This document shows positions 1 to 9,029 of a DNA stretch of 64,000 nucleotides, in pieces. Numbering within the stretch: position 1 is the stretch's first letter; every line of letters begins with the position of its first letter. The notes beneath the pieces are model-generated. The model was not told the DNA's origin. It saw only the letters and a list, made by a program, of their open reading frames with translations, and searched no databases. This DNA comes from Brettanomyces bruxellensis (taxonomy: Eukaryota > Ascomycota > Pichiomycetes > Pichiales > Pichiaceae), in the NCBI RefSeq assembly GCF_011074885.1, contig NC_054687.1, positions 248,001-312,000 of the forward strand. Direction: 5' to 3'. Made by a program: the position numbers and the translations under genes.

Positions 1-956
1 TGAATGATGGCACTATTCTGAAAAGAAGATGACTCAATGCAATTGGCATTTCTCAAACTAAATGCGTCCATGTTCGAAAAAAGCACCCATTTGGATGAAT
101 CGAATAGTGTTAGGATAAACTTGTAGAGTCCATTTGCAGTTCTTCCTTTGGGATCCAGCCTTTGGAAACCCACTTTGCTCGTAATTCTGGGATGGATGTT
201 TCCTGAATAGAGTGCAGTTATGAGACCCATACCTTGGACAAGTTTCGAGGTCATCTTGCCAGAATTTCCACCGCTTGCAGCAGTGAATTCCACACCGCAG
301 CTGAATCGTTTACATTCCCCAATTCTAAATCTGATTCCACACTGAAATTCAGACGCTCCTAGAGAAATCGAGCAGATCCCAACCGGCGAAAAAAAGTACT
401 TGCACGGATTTGAGTTGGGATCATCACCAAAAACCCGCTGGCTGGCCGTGGTGCAGGAAACGGCAAGACCCCAGAACTGATCATCGTCACATTTCCACAA
501 ACTGTAAGGATGAGTCCAAACTGGTAAGTTTTGCTTTTCCACAAGCATATTTCCGTAGAAGTTGTTCGTTTCGATTGGTCCCTTCTGCTGATAAAACTCT
601 GGAAGTGGAACTGGATGGTTGTTTGAAGATGGGATCTGCGAAACTGGGCCATCCAATGATATTGGCTCGCTAAACAAATCATCCACTTTTCCATTACCTG
701 AATTTCCTTGACCCTTCACATTGTTCAGCTGCTCACCGCTATTATAATTATTATGGTTACCACCATTACGATTGCTGCCACTATTATTGTTACAGTTGTA
801 ATAGTCCCTTTCCGGAATAGCCGGCGCCAAGTTCTGTCCGATTGGTTGTTGGTATCCTGAACTATATATTGGTTGTTGGTATCTTGGACGTTCATTGATA
901 TTCAATTCCTCAAGTGTCTCTTCGACTCTACCTTTCAACTTTTTAAATAATCCCAT
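1..956 (-). CDS. ENG2: Endo-1,3-beta-glucanase, GH81 family, partial (3' end off the left edge)
   Basis: Hydrolyses internal beta-1,3-glucan bonds; the GH81 family has a secreted form (Eng1/Dse4) and an intracellular form (Eng2/Acf2). The frame opens at the ATG at 956 and stays open to base 1, giving about 318 codons without a stop. No signal peptide is seen at the N-terminus (MGLFKKLKGRVEE), which favours the intracellular Eng2/Acf2 type. Residues about 30-100 are low-complexity and Asn/Gly/Gln-rich, including a doubled YQQPI motif. From about residue 126 the protein shows GH81 hallmarks: TNNFYGNML, then PVWTHPYSLW, then ASQRVFG and YFFSPVGI. The catalytic carboxylates would lie beyond the edge and cannot be checked. 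The family call is strong; the intracellular call is an inference from the N-terminus. Confidence 0.85.
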   Translation of the reverse strand, partial: MGLFKKLKGRVEETLEELNINERPRYQQPIYSSGYQQPIGQNLAPAIPERDYYNCNNNSGSNRNGGNHNNYNSGEQLNNVKGQGNSGNGKVDDLFSEPISLDGPVSQIPSSNNHPVPLPEFYQQKGPIETNNFYGNMLVEKQNLPVWTHPYSLWKCDDDQFWGLAVSCTTASQRVFGDDPNSNPCKYFFSPVGICSISLGASEFQCGIRFRIGECKRFSCGVEFTAASGGNSGKMTSKLVQGMGLITALYSGNIHPRITSKVGFQRLDPKGRTANGLYKFILTLFDSSKWVLFSNMDAFSLRNANCIESSSFQNSAII

Positions 957-1415
957 TCTTGTGCCACCACACAACCTTTCTTTGCCAATTCAAATGATCA
1001 ATTACAACTTTTTAGGAGACATTAAAAACGTAATTTCAGTTATGACGACCACCCTCGCTCGGATTAACTGCATCAAGCAATTTTTTTCTGCTGTTTTTTT
1101 TCATTTTCAACAAGGATTGTTCGGTTTTGTAATATTTAAGTTTTAAATTTATAGGCATATGAGTTACCTTACCATATCAAAATTAGCAAATTATATTATC
1201 AATGAATCCATTTTTCTTTCAGAAATGGTCATATCAATTATAAGAAAGCTTAGTCCAAATGGTCAAAGAACAAATGTTCAATATGTTTCTTATAAATCAT
1301 CAAATAGAGGTTATTTTTTATCAATTCAGAACATGTAAGGTACTTTTACATGTCTTAATAAAGGCATTCAATTGGTCTAACGTTTACATTTGTGCTATTT
1401 TAAACTAGATTTGGT
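957..1415. other. Spacer between the GH81 gene and a solo LTR
   Basis: AT-rich, presumed 5' flank of the GH81 glucanase gene. T-rich runs lie near 1080-1100. I see no convincing gene. Confidence 0.5.
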
Positions 1416-1611
1416 TGTCAAAACAATGTAGCTCTCGAACAATGGAGTTCAAGTAAGTGAAGTTGGTATTGTTATATCATCTGATCAATACGAGAACCAC
1501 ATCTATATAAAGTGAAGATATTCCCTTTTGTCTATCATTATATATACTATCTATTATATACTACAATAAATATCGAAACACTATATAAATCTGGTAACAC
1601 TAACTTTAACA
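1416..1611 (+). mobile_element. Solo LTR of a yeast retrotransposon, 196 bp
   Basis: The element starts TGTCAAAACAATG and ends ACTAACTTTAACA, so it has TG...CA termini. It is flanked by the perfect 5-bp direct repeat TTGGT (1411-1415 and 1612-1616), the target-site duplication expected from integrase. A second 196-bp copy lies at 54355-54550 with long blocks of identity, and a diverged relative lies just downstream. No internal gag or pol sequence is present, so this is a solo LTR left by LTR-LTR recombination. I cannot tell Ty1/copia from Ty3/gypsy by the LTR alone. A TATATAAAGTG box inside is the likely former promoter. Confidence 0.88.
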
Positions 1612-1797
1612 TTGGTTCCATATAACCCGGACCAATTGCTAAAGAGTAGAAAACTATTAACTTCTATATTTAAAGGCTTCTTATGATACTCAATACTAGA
1701 CTCAGGAAATAAATGCCATCGATAATTGAATATCAGAATAAATATATATCTTCTTTACGTACACTGCATTAATTTCCACTATGCGTTGAGCTCAGTT

Positions 1798-1993
1798 GAT
1801 TTCAGAACAATTGAAGTATAGAACAATAAAGTTCTGAGTAGAACAAGGTCTATTGTTTACATTGTTGTATAAGAAGAAGGATGTCCACTATATAAAGATG
1901 AGGCATCCTCTAGTGTCTATACTAAATGCTATGTACAAGTACTACAATAAATATTGAAATACTACACTAATCTCGTAACACTAACTTTAACAC
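1798..1993 (+). mobile_element. Diverged LTR relic
   Basis: The right end GTAACACTAACTTTAACA is identical to the end of the LTR at 1416-1611. The interior shares ACTACAATAAATATTGAAA and a TATATAAAG box, while the left half is much diverged. The left end is approximate, placed by the 196-bp length and a TG start. The flanks (TCAGT and CATGA) do not match, so no target duplication survives. It is an older insertion or a different subfamily of the same element. Confidence 0.7.
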
Positions 1994-2303
1994 ATGATTG
2001 ATTGTCAGAAAATAAAGTAACAATAGCTATACTCTTAAATTACATAATTGTTTTACCATCTTTATGCTTTTTAATTCGAATCAAAGCTTAAAATCCAATC
2101 CTTGGCATGCAACAAAAAATTATTCGTTAGAAAAACGAATTTCCTAATTGGGATTACTGCCAGTGTCTAAACTCTTACAAACTTATTGATGATTCGATAT
2201 CCTGTTCTTCAATGTAATGAAATGGTTATTATCAGATAGAATGTGATGTCACCTTTAAAGTAACAAACGTGCAGAGATATAATAATAAGTTAATTGGATG
2301 CGT
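1994..2303. other. Spacer 3' of the zinc-cluster regulator
   Basis: AT-rich sequence between the LTR relic and the 3' end of the regulator. A CCTAATTGGG box lies near 2142-2151, resembling an Mcm1-type half palindrome. No gene is seen. Confidence 0.4.
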
Positions 2304-4604
2304 TTATTTGAATCTGCCAAAAAAATTAATTTCCGTCTCTTGGTTATTTAGATCAGCCGAAATTTCATCAAAGAATTGATCATCATCACTTGGAAAATTG
2401 TCTAAGGGATCAACATAATTTTCAATATTCTTTTCTCCTAAAGGTAAAATTTCATTCTTATGATACCTTTCATTCTTACACGTTGGTCTTTCCACTAAGT
2501 GCTTCTCAGTGGTCAATAATTCATTACTTGAAACAGAAGTATCAACTGCTTCCAGAAGGCTCTCGATTAAACCACTGACAGAGTTCATCGTTCCATGCGT
2601 GAAACATGAAAGCTTCAGGTTGAGATCTCTAATTTTTTTTAGCATATCTTGTATACTTTCAAGAGTAATATTTTTTTTTGCTTTTAGCATTTTCGTGTCT
2701 AGAATATTAGGCATGCTTTTGTTGGAAAGGATGAGTTTGGCAATTGTAAGAACTATCACACCGTCATATAAAATGTTTATATCTGTATAAATAGATCCAT
2801 TGAAAATATGATTAACGTACTCATAATTAACAATATTGTAAAGTTGTTTTGAACAATTGATTGCCGAAGTGAAATATAACATGACCGGATTCTTTGCAGG
2901 AATTCTGAGCTTATAATCAGACCGAATAGTCCTAAGAATCATGAGCAAAAATGGAAGGCCCAAACTTGCAAAAAAATTATGAAAGCATAGATGAAGGAAA
3001 ATTTTGTAATGAGATGAATAATTGGCTCCAAAGTTAAACACATCATTCAAACGGGGGGAAAGAGAATGTTTCCATGATAATAAATCATTTCTGATATGTG
3101 TTGCGTCATAAATATCTTCCTTTGTGGGGGCGTTCCGGTTTGGAGATGAAATAAGGAGATGTAAATTCAAAATTCTGTATAAGATCATGTGAAGCTTGCA
3201 AATGCTCCCAAAATATTCGTTATAGTCATCGGGCTCCTTCCAGTATTCTATATCATTTGAAAATGTTCCATATGAATCAGGAAATTTAACTGTGCAATCT
3301 GTTAGATTTACAGTGCTCCGTCGCTTTAATAAGTTGCATAACAACACTTCTTTACAAAAAAGCGACCACCAAATATATGAGTACGTCTTTTGTTTCCGCA
3401 AATCAAAGCTCGGAATGGAAGATATTATATCCTTGTTCAAACCTAATGATAATGCCTGCGCAACAGCTATTTCGATGACATAATACGCATTTTGAACAGA
3501 ATCGGTCATCTCTAAGTACATGCCATAAAGAGAGAGAAACTGTACACCGGAGACACACGGCTTCAATATCGCAATGGGAAGGATCTTGTTAATAAGCTGT
3601 AAATAATTGCCTTCTACTTGAGCTGCAAAATGAGTACCCTTTACACGTGAATTCTTTTGACTGTCACTTTTAACTGCCAAATTACCTATCAACCAAACAA
3701 GATATAATATACCTTCTTTCGTTATATCTAGTGTGATTTTTGACTTAATAACACTAATGTTTTTAAATTTAAACTTTAGCCAATATAATTCGTATGATCT
3801 TGAAAATTGGTTTTGATCAAAATAGTGACAAGTAGGGTAAACACGATCGAAGAAAAGTTTCACACATGGATCCGTATCCTGTCTTGTAATACCACACGAA
3901 TATTCATCAATTTTGACGTCTTTCACCAAGTTATCTAAAAATGGGTTCTTAGGGTTCTCTTCCAAATTGAGGTTACCTTTTCCTTTAACCATTTTGTATA
4001 TACTTTTCTGAATAGTTGATGAACACAATAAATTGGCATAATGTGTATGGCCTTCTCCATCAATTGTCAGTCGTGCCTCCGTAGATTCATCATGCAATTG
4101 CCTTTGCGCTACTGAAAGCATGTTTCGAACTGAATCTAGAGAGTATGATATTGATGTCCTGCTATTATACTCAGTTGATGAAGAAGTTTCTCGGCGAGAA
4201 TCATTTGAAGAGGCGTCATCCACAATGTCACATGTGGAAATAGCATCGCTTTTATCAGAGTATTTGTATGATATGGGGGAGAAATCCTTAGGAGTAGTCT
4301 GCAACGTTCCAGTAAATGGTGTCGGTGCAACGTCTAGATTACCTATGGATTCTCTTTCTTTTCTTAAATTTGTATTGAGTTTACCTTCATCAATAATATA
4401 TTTCCTCTCTGAGAGGGATGTATGACAAAGGGCTTTTGCCTTTATGCATTCCATACAAGGATATGCGACATCAAATGTCTCCACAAAAGCGTTTTGACCC
4501 ACTTCAATTTGACGAACACATTTTCTTTTCTTGGACTTGCATCGATCACAACTGTATGCTGCTTTTCTCATTTTGCGCTTTTTTATCTGATGGCCTGTTC
4601 CCAT
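2304..4604 (-). CDS. Zn2Cys6 transcription factor, probable regulator of the adjacent cluster
   Basis: A fungal binuclear-zinc-cluster DNA-binding protein of 766 residues. The zinc-binding cysteines are C19, C22, C29, C50, C53 and C60 in the pattern CX2CX6CX20CX2CX6C, within a strongly basic N-terminus (KKRKMRK before, KSKKRK inside). The 20-residue loop between half-sites is much longer than the usual 5-12. A Ser/Asp-rich linker follows to about residue 170. From about 240 on the sequence resembles the helical middle homology region of these factors, and the C-terminus is acidic (DNFPSDDDQFFDEIS), plausible as an activation domain. It is the outermost gene of a co-located set of GST, monooxygenase, dioxygenase, transporter and reductase genes, so a pathway-specific regulator is a reasonable inference. 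I cannot match it to a named yeast factor. Confidence 0.9.
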   Translation of the reverse strand: MGTGHQIKKRKMRKAAYSCDRCKSKKRKCVRQIEVGQNAFVETFDVAYPCMECIKAKALCHTSLSERKYIIDEGKLNTNLRKERESIGNLDVAPTPFTGTLQTTPKDFSPISYKYSDKSDAISTCDIVDDASSNDSRRETSSSTEYNSRTSISYSLDSVRNMLSVAQRQLHDESTEARLTIDGEGHTHYANLLCSSTIQKSIYKMVKGKGNLNLEENPKNPFLDNLVKDVKIDEYSCGITRQDTDPCVKLFFDRVYPTCHYFDQNQFSRSYELYWLKFKFKNISVIKSKITLDITKEGILYLVWLIGNLAVKSDSQKNSRVKGTHFAAQVEGNYLQLINKILPIAILKPCVSGVQFLSLYGMYLEMTDSVQNAYYVIEIAVAQALSLGLNKDIISSIPSFDLRKQKTYSYIWWSLFCKEVLLCNLLKRRSTVNLTDCTVKFPDSYGTFSNDIEYWKEPDDYNEYFGSICKLHMILYRILNLHLLISSPNRNAPTKEDIYDATHIRNDLLSWKHSLSPRLNDVFNFGANYSSHYKIFLHLCFHNFFASLGLPFLLMILRTIRSDYKLRIPAKNPVMLYFTSAINCSKQLYNIVNYEYVNHIFNGSIYTDINILYDGVIVLTIAKLILSNKSMPNILDTKMLKAKKNITLESIQDMLKKIRDLNLKLSCFTHGTMNSVSGLIESLLEAVDTSVSSNELLTTEKHLVERPTCKNERYHKNEILPLGEKNIENYVDPLDNFPSDDDQFFDEISADLNNQETEINFFGRFK

Positions 4605-5056
4605 TTTAAAAGGTATATCTATCAGAGTACAATGATCTGAAAAAGGAAAACGACAAGAATATTGTTTCCCTCCAATTTAGCCCCAATCCATAATTTGGCC
4701 ATTAAAGCATGTATATACCTTTTATGTGAGATGGAAAACATCACCACAAATTAAGAGATAAGCCCACTAGAATTTCAACCAAAAAACGCATTTCTAGTCA
4801 TTTGATATTTCGTGTGTCTGCCATTATACAATCTAATAGTTAACTATATCAACTCTTTTTGAAGTATGGAGTCTGCCACAAATTCCAAGCTTTTCTTCTC
4901 TTAGACAGGCAAAAACGCCACAGCTGGTTTTAAGGTCTACACTGCCTTCTTTACATGCAAAATTACCTAATCTTAATATGCTACTCACTAGATTCAAATT
5001 TATACAATATACAATATATCTCTCTAAATTTTTAAATATCCGGAGTCAAACAATAT
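4605..5056. other. Spacer: 5' flank of the regulator, 3' flank of the GST
   Basis: AT-rich. It holds two copies of the GCCACA core (4875-4880 and 4917-4923, the second as GCCACAG), which resembles the reverse of the Met31/Met32 site AAACTGTGGC. No gene is seen. Confidence 0.4.
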
Positions 5057-5755
5057 TTACTGTTTGAAAACAGAATAACCTTTTTGGACGTTAGCATTGT
5101 CATCAAAGGATTTAATCCATTTCTTTACGTATGGGAACTGCTCAATCTCCTTTTCGAGACCTGGCAATTGCTCCTTTCGGATCCAAGGATAAAGAGCAAT
5201 ATCTGCAAGCCCAATATGTTTTCCAACAAGATATCCTGTTCCATTTCTTTGAAGCCTAGTATTGACTACGCCAAGATTTCTTAGTAGTTCATCTCTATAT
5301 TTCTTAATTGCACTATCATTTTTGACTGGCAAGGTAGAGAAATACTTCCAGTTACTTTTGTTTGGTCCTAATCCAGAGAGTACAAAGAAAAGCCATTCTA
5401 TATCCTCGTAGTACTCTAACGAACCAATTTTAAAGCTGAACTCATTCTTTTTGTCCAATTTCTCAGCGAGAAAGAGCAATATCGCAGCAGATTCGTTCAC
5501 ATACGTAATTGATCCATCAGCTTCAATCCATGCTAGAGTTGGGATTTTTCCGTTAGCATTGTGCTCTAAATACCACTTCTCTTTTTGAATTTTCTTGCTA
5601 ATATCCACTTTATTCAAGTAGTAAGTGGCTTCCAAAAGTTCCAATAAAATTGTTGGTCTTACACCATTTGTAGTAGACCAGGAGTAAAGATAGGTTTGTG
5701 ATCCCTTAGTACCAACTGACTTTGGATCATTATTCCTCGTAATAATTGCTGTCAT
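5057..5755 (-). CDS. Glutathione S-transferase-like protein (Ure2/theta-like)
   Basis: A cytosolic GST of 232 residues, the usual length. The N-terminal thioredoxin-fold half has a YLYSWSTTNGVRPTILLELL start like Ure2-type GSTs, then NGKIPTLAW with the cis-proline, then NESAAILLFL, the glutathione-binding Glu-Ser pair. The C-terminal helical half includes YLVGKHIGLADIALYPWI, matching the conserved GxxxxxADI motif. It likely conjugates glutathione to, or reductively cleaves, an electrophilic substrate. It sits between the regulator and the monooxygenase on the same strand, with 743 bp of its own 5' flank. The family is sure; the substrate is unknown. Confidence 0.88.
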   Translation of the reverse strand: MTAIITRNNDPKSVGTKGSQTYLYSWSTTNGVRPTILLELLEATYYLNKVDISKKIQKEKWYLEHNANGKIPTLAWIEADGSITYVNESAAILLFLAEKLDKKNEFSFKIGSLEYYEDIEWLFFVLSGLGPNKSNWKYFSTLPVKNDSAIKKYRDELLRNLGVVNTRLQRNGTGYLVGKHIGLADIALYPWIRKEQLPGLEKEIEQFPYVKKWIKSFDDNANVQKGYSVFKQ

Positions 5756-6498
5756 TTTTTTATCCGTTCTGATTCCTGGAAAAATAGGGGAAGCTGAATC
5801 CTTTTGCTTTTTATCTTTAAACTTAATGCAAAGCTGTACTTATATTCAATTGCACGCGTACTTTACAGTACGTGTAAACGGAATAAGATAATCTGGGATG
5901 TACAGGCCCTTTTATATTGCACTGTATCACTTCTCATGATCTTCAGCAGATAGTTTCTTTGAGGGTATTTACAATTTCATGTCTTTCTATTGTTCTTTTT
6001 TTTGAATCGAGATAATTTACCTTTTTCTCATTCGAGCAACTGTGGATATCTAATAGCATCCACTTTCAATTGGCAAGCACTATAATATCTCATTTGCGGA
6101 ATCTTTATTTGGCTACCATTCCTTGCATTTTGTCTCAATGGTAGTTAACACTCATACCCCTTAAATATAAGCATATCTTAAATGCATAATAATAACTAAT
6201 ATTAAATAATGGAAATGAAATGATTCATTGAATTTCATATGCAAATAGTTCCCTGCCAAGTTTTTCAAAGGAATATTAAATTCTGCTACAGGAAAGCATG
6301 AAGGAGAAATAATATAACTATAATTTCTTATCCCTGTTATGTACAAATATCTCATACCTCTAAGAATCAGTATTAGAATCATACTACATAACTAAACATT
6401 TAAGTCCTATAAAAATTTACGTTTAAATATCGAAAAAAGTCAAAACAAAAACTCAAAAGCTGCAATTCTTAAAATATAGAAGTTCAATATGAAATGCT
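5756..6498. other. Spacer: GST 5' flank and monooxygenase 3' flank
   Basis: AT-rich, no gene seen. TGCGGAATCT at 6095-6104 recurs exactly at 13540-13549 upstream of the reductase pseudogene; this might be a shared regulator site but could be chance. Confidence 0.35.
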
Positions 6499-8121
6499 TC
6501 ATTCAGTTGTTTGCGGATCAGGAGTACTTGTTTCCTCTAGTCCTCCCTCGACAAATCTGGCAAATAGTTTCTTTAACTTGTCTTTAGCATCACTAATATC
6601 AAGACCCTTAACTAACGGAATGAAATTGTAGCGGCCATCAGCGGAAAACTTGTATAATTCAGAAATGAAATATTGTATGTTTTGCTCATTGAAAACCTGG
6701 AAACCCGACTTCTTTCCAACAAATCTACCATCAATCCATTTTCTTTGTTCTTCCTTTGGTGGTAGTTTATGCTTGTTAGACCAAACACCGGCTATGGCAA
6801 TAGCATTTGCTTCGCAAGCCAAGAAAAAAAGAGGATTATGTGCAATTCCTATATGGGCCAAGGTCGGGTCTCCGTACGAAAATGTATAGAGATAAAGATT
6901 ATCAATCTTAGTTCTTGCATAATTTTTAACTCCATCGAGACCAGATGAAACGGAAACGTAGTCCTTGCCATCATTTTCTGGTATATCCAAAAATGGATAG
7001 TATATGTGATATCCAGTAGCAAATATAATTCTTTCAAAGCCTTGTTCAGATGTTCCGTCTTCAAACGTAACTTTGTCACCTTCAAAGCTCTTGATTCTTG
7101 GATGCCTATGCACCTTAAGATTTGGGTTTGCTATAAGCTGATCGGTCCAATTAGCATCTTTCTCGAGCTTGGTTTCTTTTACATTTGTGACTTTAGAGAC
7201 ATTACCGGATAAATGAACTTCTTGATACTTGGGAATCAAGTACTGAAGAAGGTCCACAGCACTAACACTTGTACCGACGAGCAAAACCTTCTCAGTTCCT
7301 CTATCCTGTTCATTTCTAAAAGCTTTTGCATGAATAACAACACCAGGATTGGAATTCACAAAATCCTGAAGTCCTTCAATTTTTGGGAAGAATGGAATGT
7401 TAAATCTGCCAGTGGCAACAACCACAGCGTCAAACTGTTCTAAATACCAACCTATAGTTTTGTTCTTCTCATTTATTTGTAATAATACAATCTGCCATTT
7501 TCCATCTTTCTTGAAGACTTTATCGACCACTGTGTTGTAACGAATGTATTTCTCTAGCTTGGCCTCTTTAACAAATTCCTCGAGGTACGCTTCAACATCA
7601 CTGTGAATAACAAATGGTGCATACTTCTTCGATCTGGGGTCTGGATTTGGAACTTCCACGTCATAACCCGATGAGAATCTCATCAAGTGATTTGGAATGT
7701 TTGTAAAAAGTTTCTCGTAAAGACCACTGTGTCTCCAAAAGTATCGAATCACATCCTTATTTTCTGAAATATCCTGAACTATTGGGTGCTGCTTATCTGT
7801 ACGTAACAAATCATTAGAGGAAGGGGTCTTTAATTTGGTCCTAATTCCGGCAGGATCAAAATACTGTTTCAACCCTTCAGGAAATGGAGGATCTGTTTTC
7901 TTCGTGAAGTTCCACACACCTCCAAAATGATCATTCTGTTCAAAAACAGTGATCTGCTCAAATGCAGGATTTTCTGGAAGTGGGTTGTTCACTGTCGCCT
8001 TGGTGATCGTTGATGTTCCATCTTTACTAGTGTGTAAAAGTTCGTTCAATGTTGAAAGTCCTCCAGGACCCCCACCAATTATGGCAACCTTCTTAATATC
8101 AAATCTTTTTGTGGTGGACAT
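6499..8121 (-). CDS. Flavin-containing monooxygenase-like enzyme
   Basis: A FAD/NADPH-dependent class B monooxygenase-type protein of 540 residues. Residues 16-21 form the FAD Rossmann motif GGGPGG after KKVAII. FGGVWNF is the FGxW element typical of FMOs. VVIHAKAFR lies where the family's FxGxxxH identifying motif sits, in degenerate form. GTSVSA is the second (NADPH) GxSxSA motif, and FATGYHIYYPF is the ATGY motif. Such enzymes oxygenate soft nucleophiles (S or N) or act as Baeyer-Villiger oxygenases. It reads in the same direction as the upstream dioxygenase (908 bp apart) and the downstream GST, so it likely belongs to the same metabolic set. Nothing looks broken. It is clearly in the FMO superfamily, but the substrate is not predictable from sequence. 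Confidence 0.9.
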   Translation of the reverse strand: MSTTKRFDIKKVAIIGGGPGGLSTLNELLHTSKDGTSTITKATVNNPLPENPAFEQITVFEQNDHFGGVWNFTKKTDPPFPEGLKQYFDPAGIRTKLKTPSSNDLLRTDKQHPIVQDISENKDVIRYFWRHSGLYEKLFTNIPNHLMRFSSGYDVEVPNPDPRSKKYAPFVIHSDVEAYLEEFVKEAKLEKYIRYNTVVDKVFKKDGKWQIVLLQINEKNKTIGWYLEQFDAVVVATGRFNIPFFPKIEGLQDFVNSNPGVVIHAKAFRNEQDRGTEKVLLVGTSVSAVDLLQYLIPKYQEVHLSGNVSKVTNVKETKLEKDANWTDQLIANPNLKVHRHPRIKSFEGDKVTFEDGTSEQGFERIIFATGYHIYYPFLDIPENDGKDYVSVSSGLDGVKNYARTKIDNLYLYTFSYGDPTLAHIGIAHNPLFFLACEANAIAIAGVWSNKHKLPPKEEQRKWIDGRFVGKKSGFQVFNEQNIQYFISELYKFSADGRYNFIPLVKGLDISDAKDKLKKLFARFVEGGLEETSTPDPQTTE

Positions 8122-9029
8122 ATTTGGGTTTAATAGTATAATCCACTTTTTCGTATCCTTATGATTTTCAGGATGCTAATCAATTTTCCGTCCAAAGGTG
8201 CCCTTATGTAAGGGTAATCCCTATATTACCATTTTGTCATAAATTAATCACTATCCAAGAGTCATCCTTTCAAATGAAATCACGAATGTTACGGAACTCA
8301 AGCGTATGGCGTGTTTGTGATGTGGGTTGGCATATTTGATAAACAGTGGCATTTGTTAGCACTTCTTTTTCTTTGTTTACAACAGTGGATTATCTAAATC
8401 ACAGCTTTATCGTATCCGAAAATTAAGGGTACATCATAAAAGCCATAGTTTTATACTTTCTGTCGATATCTTTTATTAGTAGTGCCACTAAATAAAACTT
8501 ACCGGCTTAGACCACACGGATTATATGTGATGTGTACGCCACAGCTATACAGTTGAATTTTGAACAATGCGTTTTTGGAAATCTCGCATACTCTTCTTAC
8601 GGAAGATCAAGAAAGAAATATACACAGCCCTACTTCTTCATGAGGAAAATTTTAAATTAGGGATTGGTTCATTTACAAGAACCGAGTAGTATTCCGAGAA
8701 TAATGTTTTCAGAGTTATATGTATGATTATTTTTAAATGACAGATTTATTATCTTATGCTTTCAAAATAATAGCAGCAGCAAATTAAAAAGAAAAATGTG
8801 GACCCAAGAATTCTTGGATCGGTTTAAATGATAAGCCATTAAACTGTATTTTTTTTTACGACCTTTGACCTATGCGTGGTCGGAATGTATCAAAGGATAT
8901 CAATAAGTTTCAGTTCATCATTTAGTATAAAAAAAGTAATCAAAAATATAAGGTAAAGAAAATATAACGTCAAGAAAATAATTCATGAGAAACACAAACT
9001 TTAAACAGGTGCAGGAGCGAACCTTTTAT
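8122..9029. other. Spacer: monooxygenase promoter region
   Basis: 908 bp, AT-rich. A GCCACAG element lies at 8538-8544 and CGGAA cores lie near 8294, 8597 and 8881. No gene seen. Confidence 0.35.

Noticed and set aside
1780..1830. tRNA-like A box GAGCTCAGTTGAT
   Set aside because: No matching B box (GGTTCRANTC) follows at a proper distance; the sequence overlaps the left end of an LTR relic.
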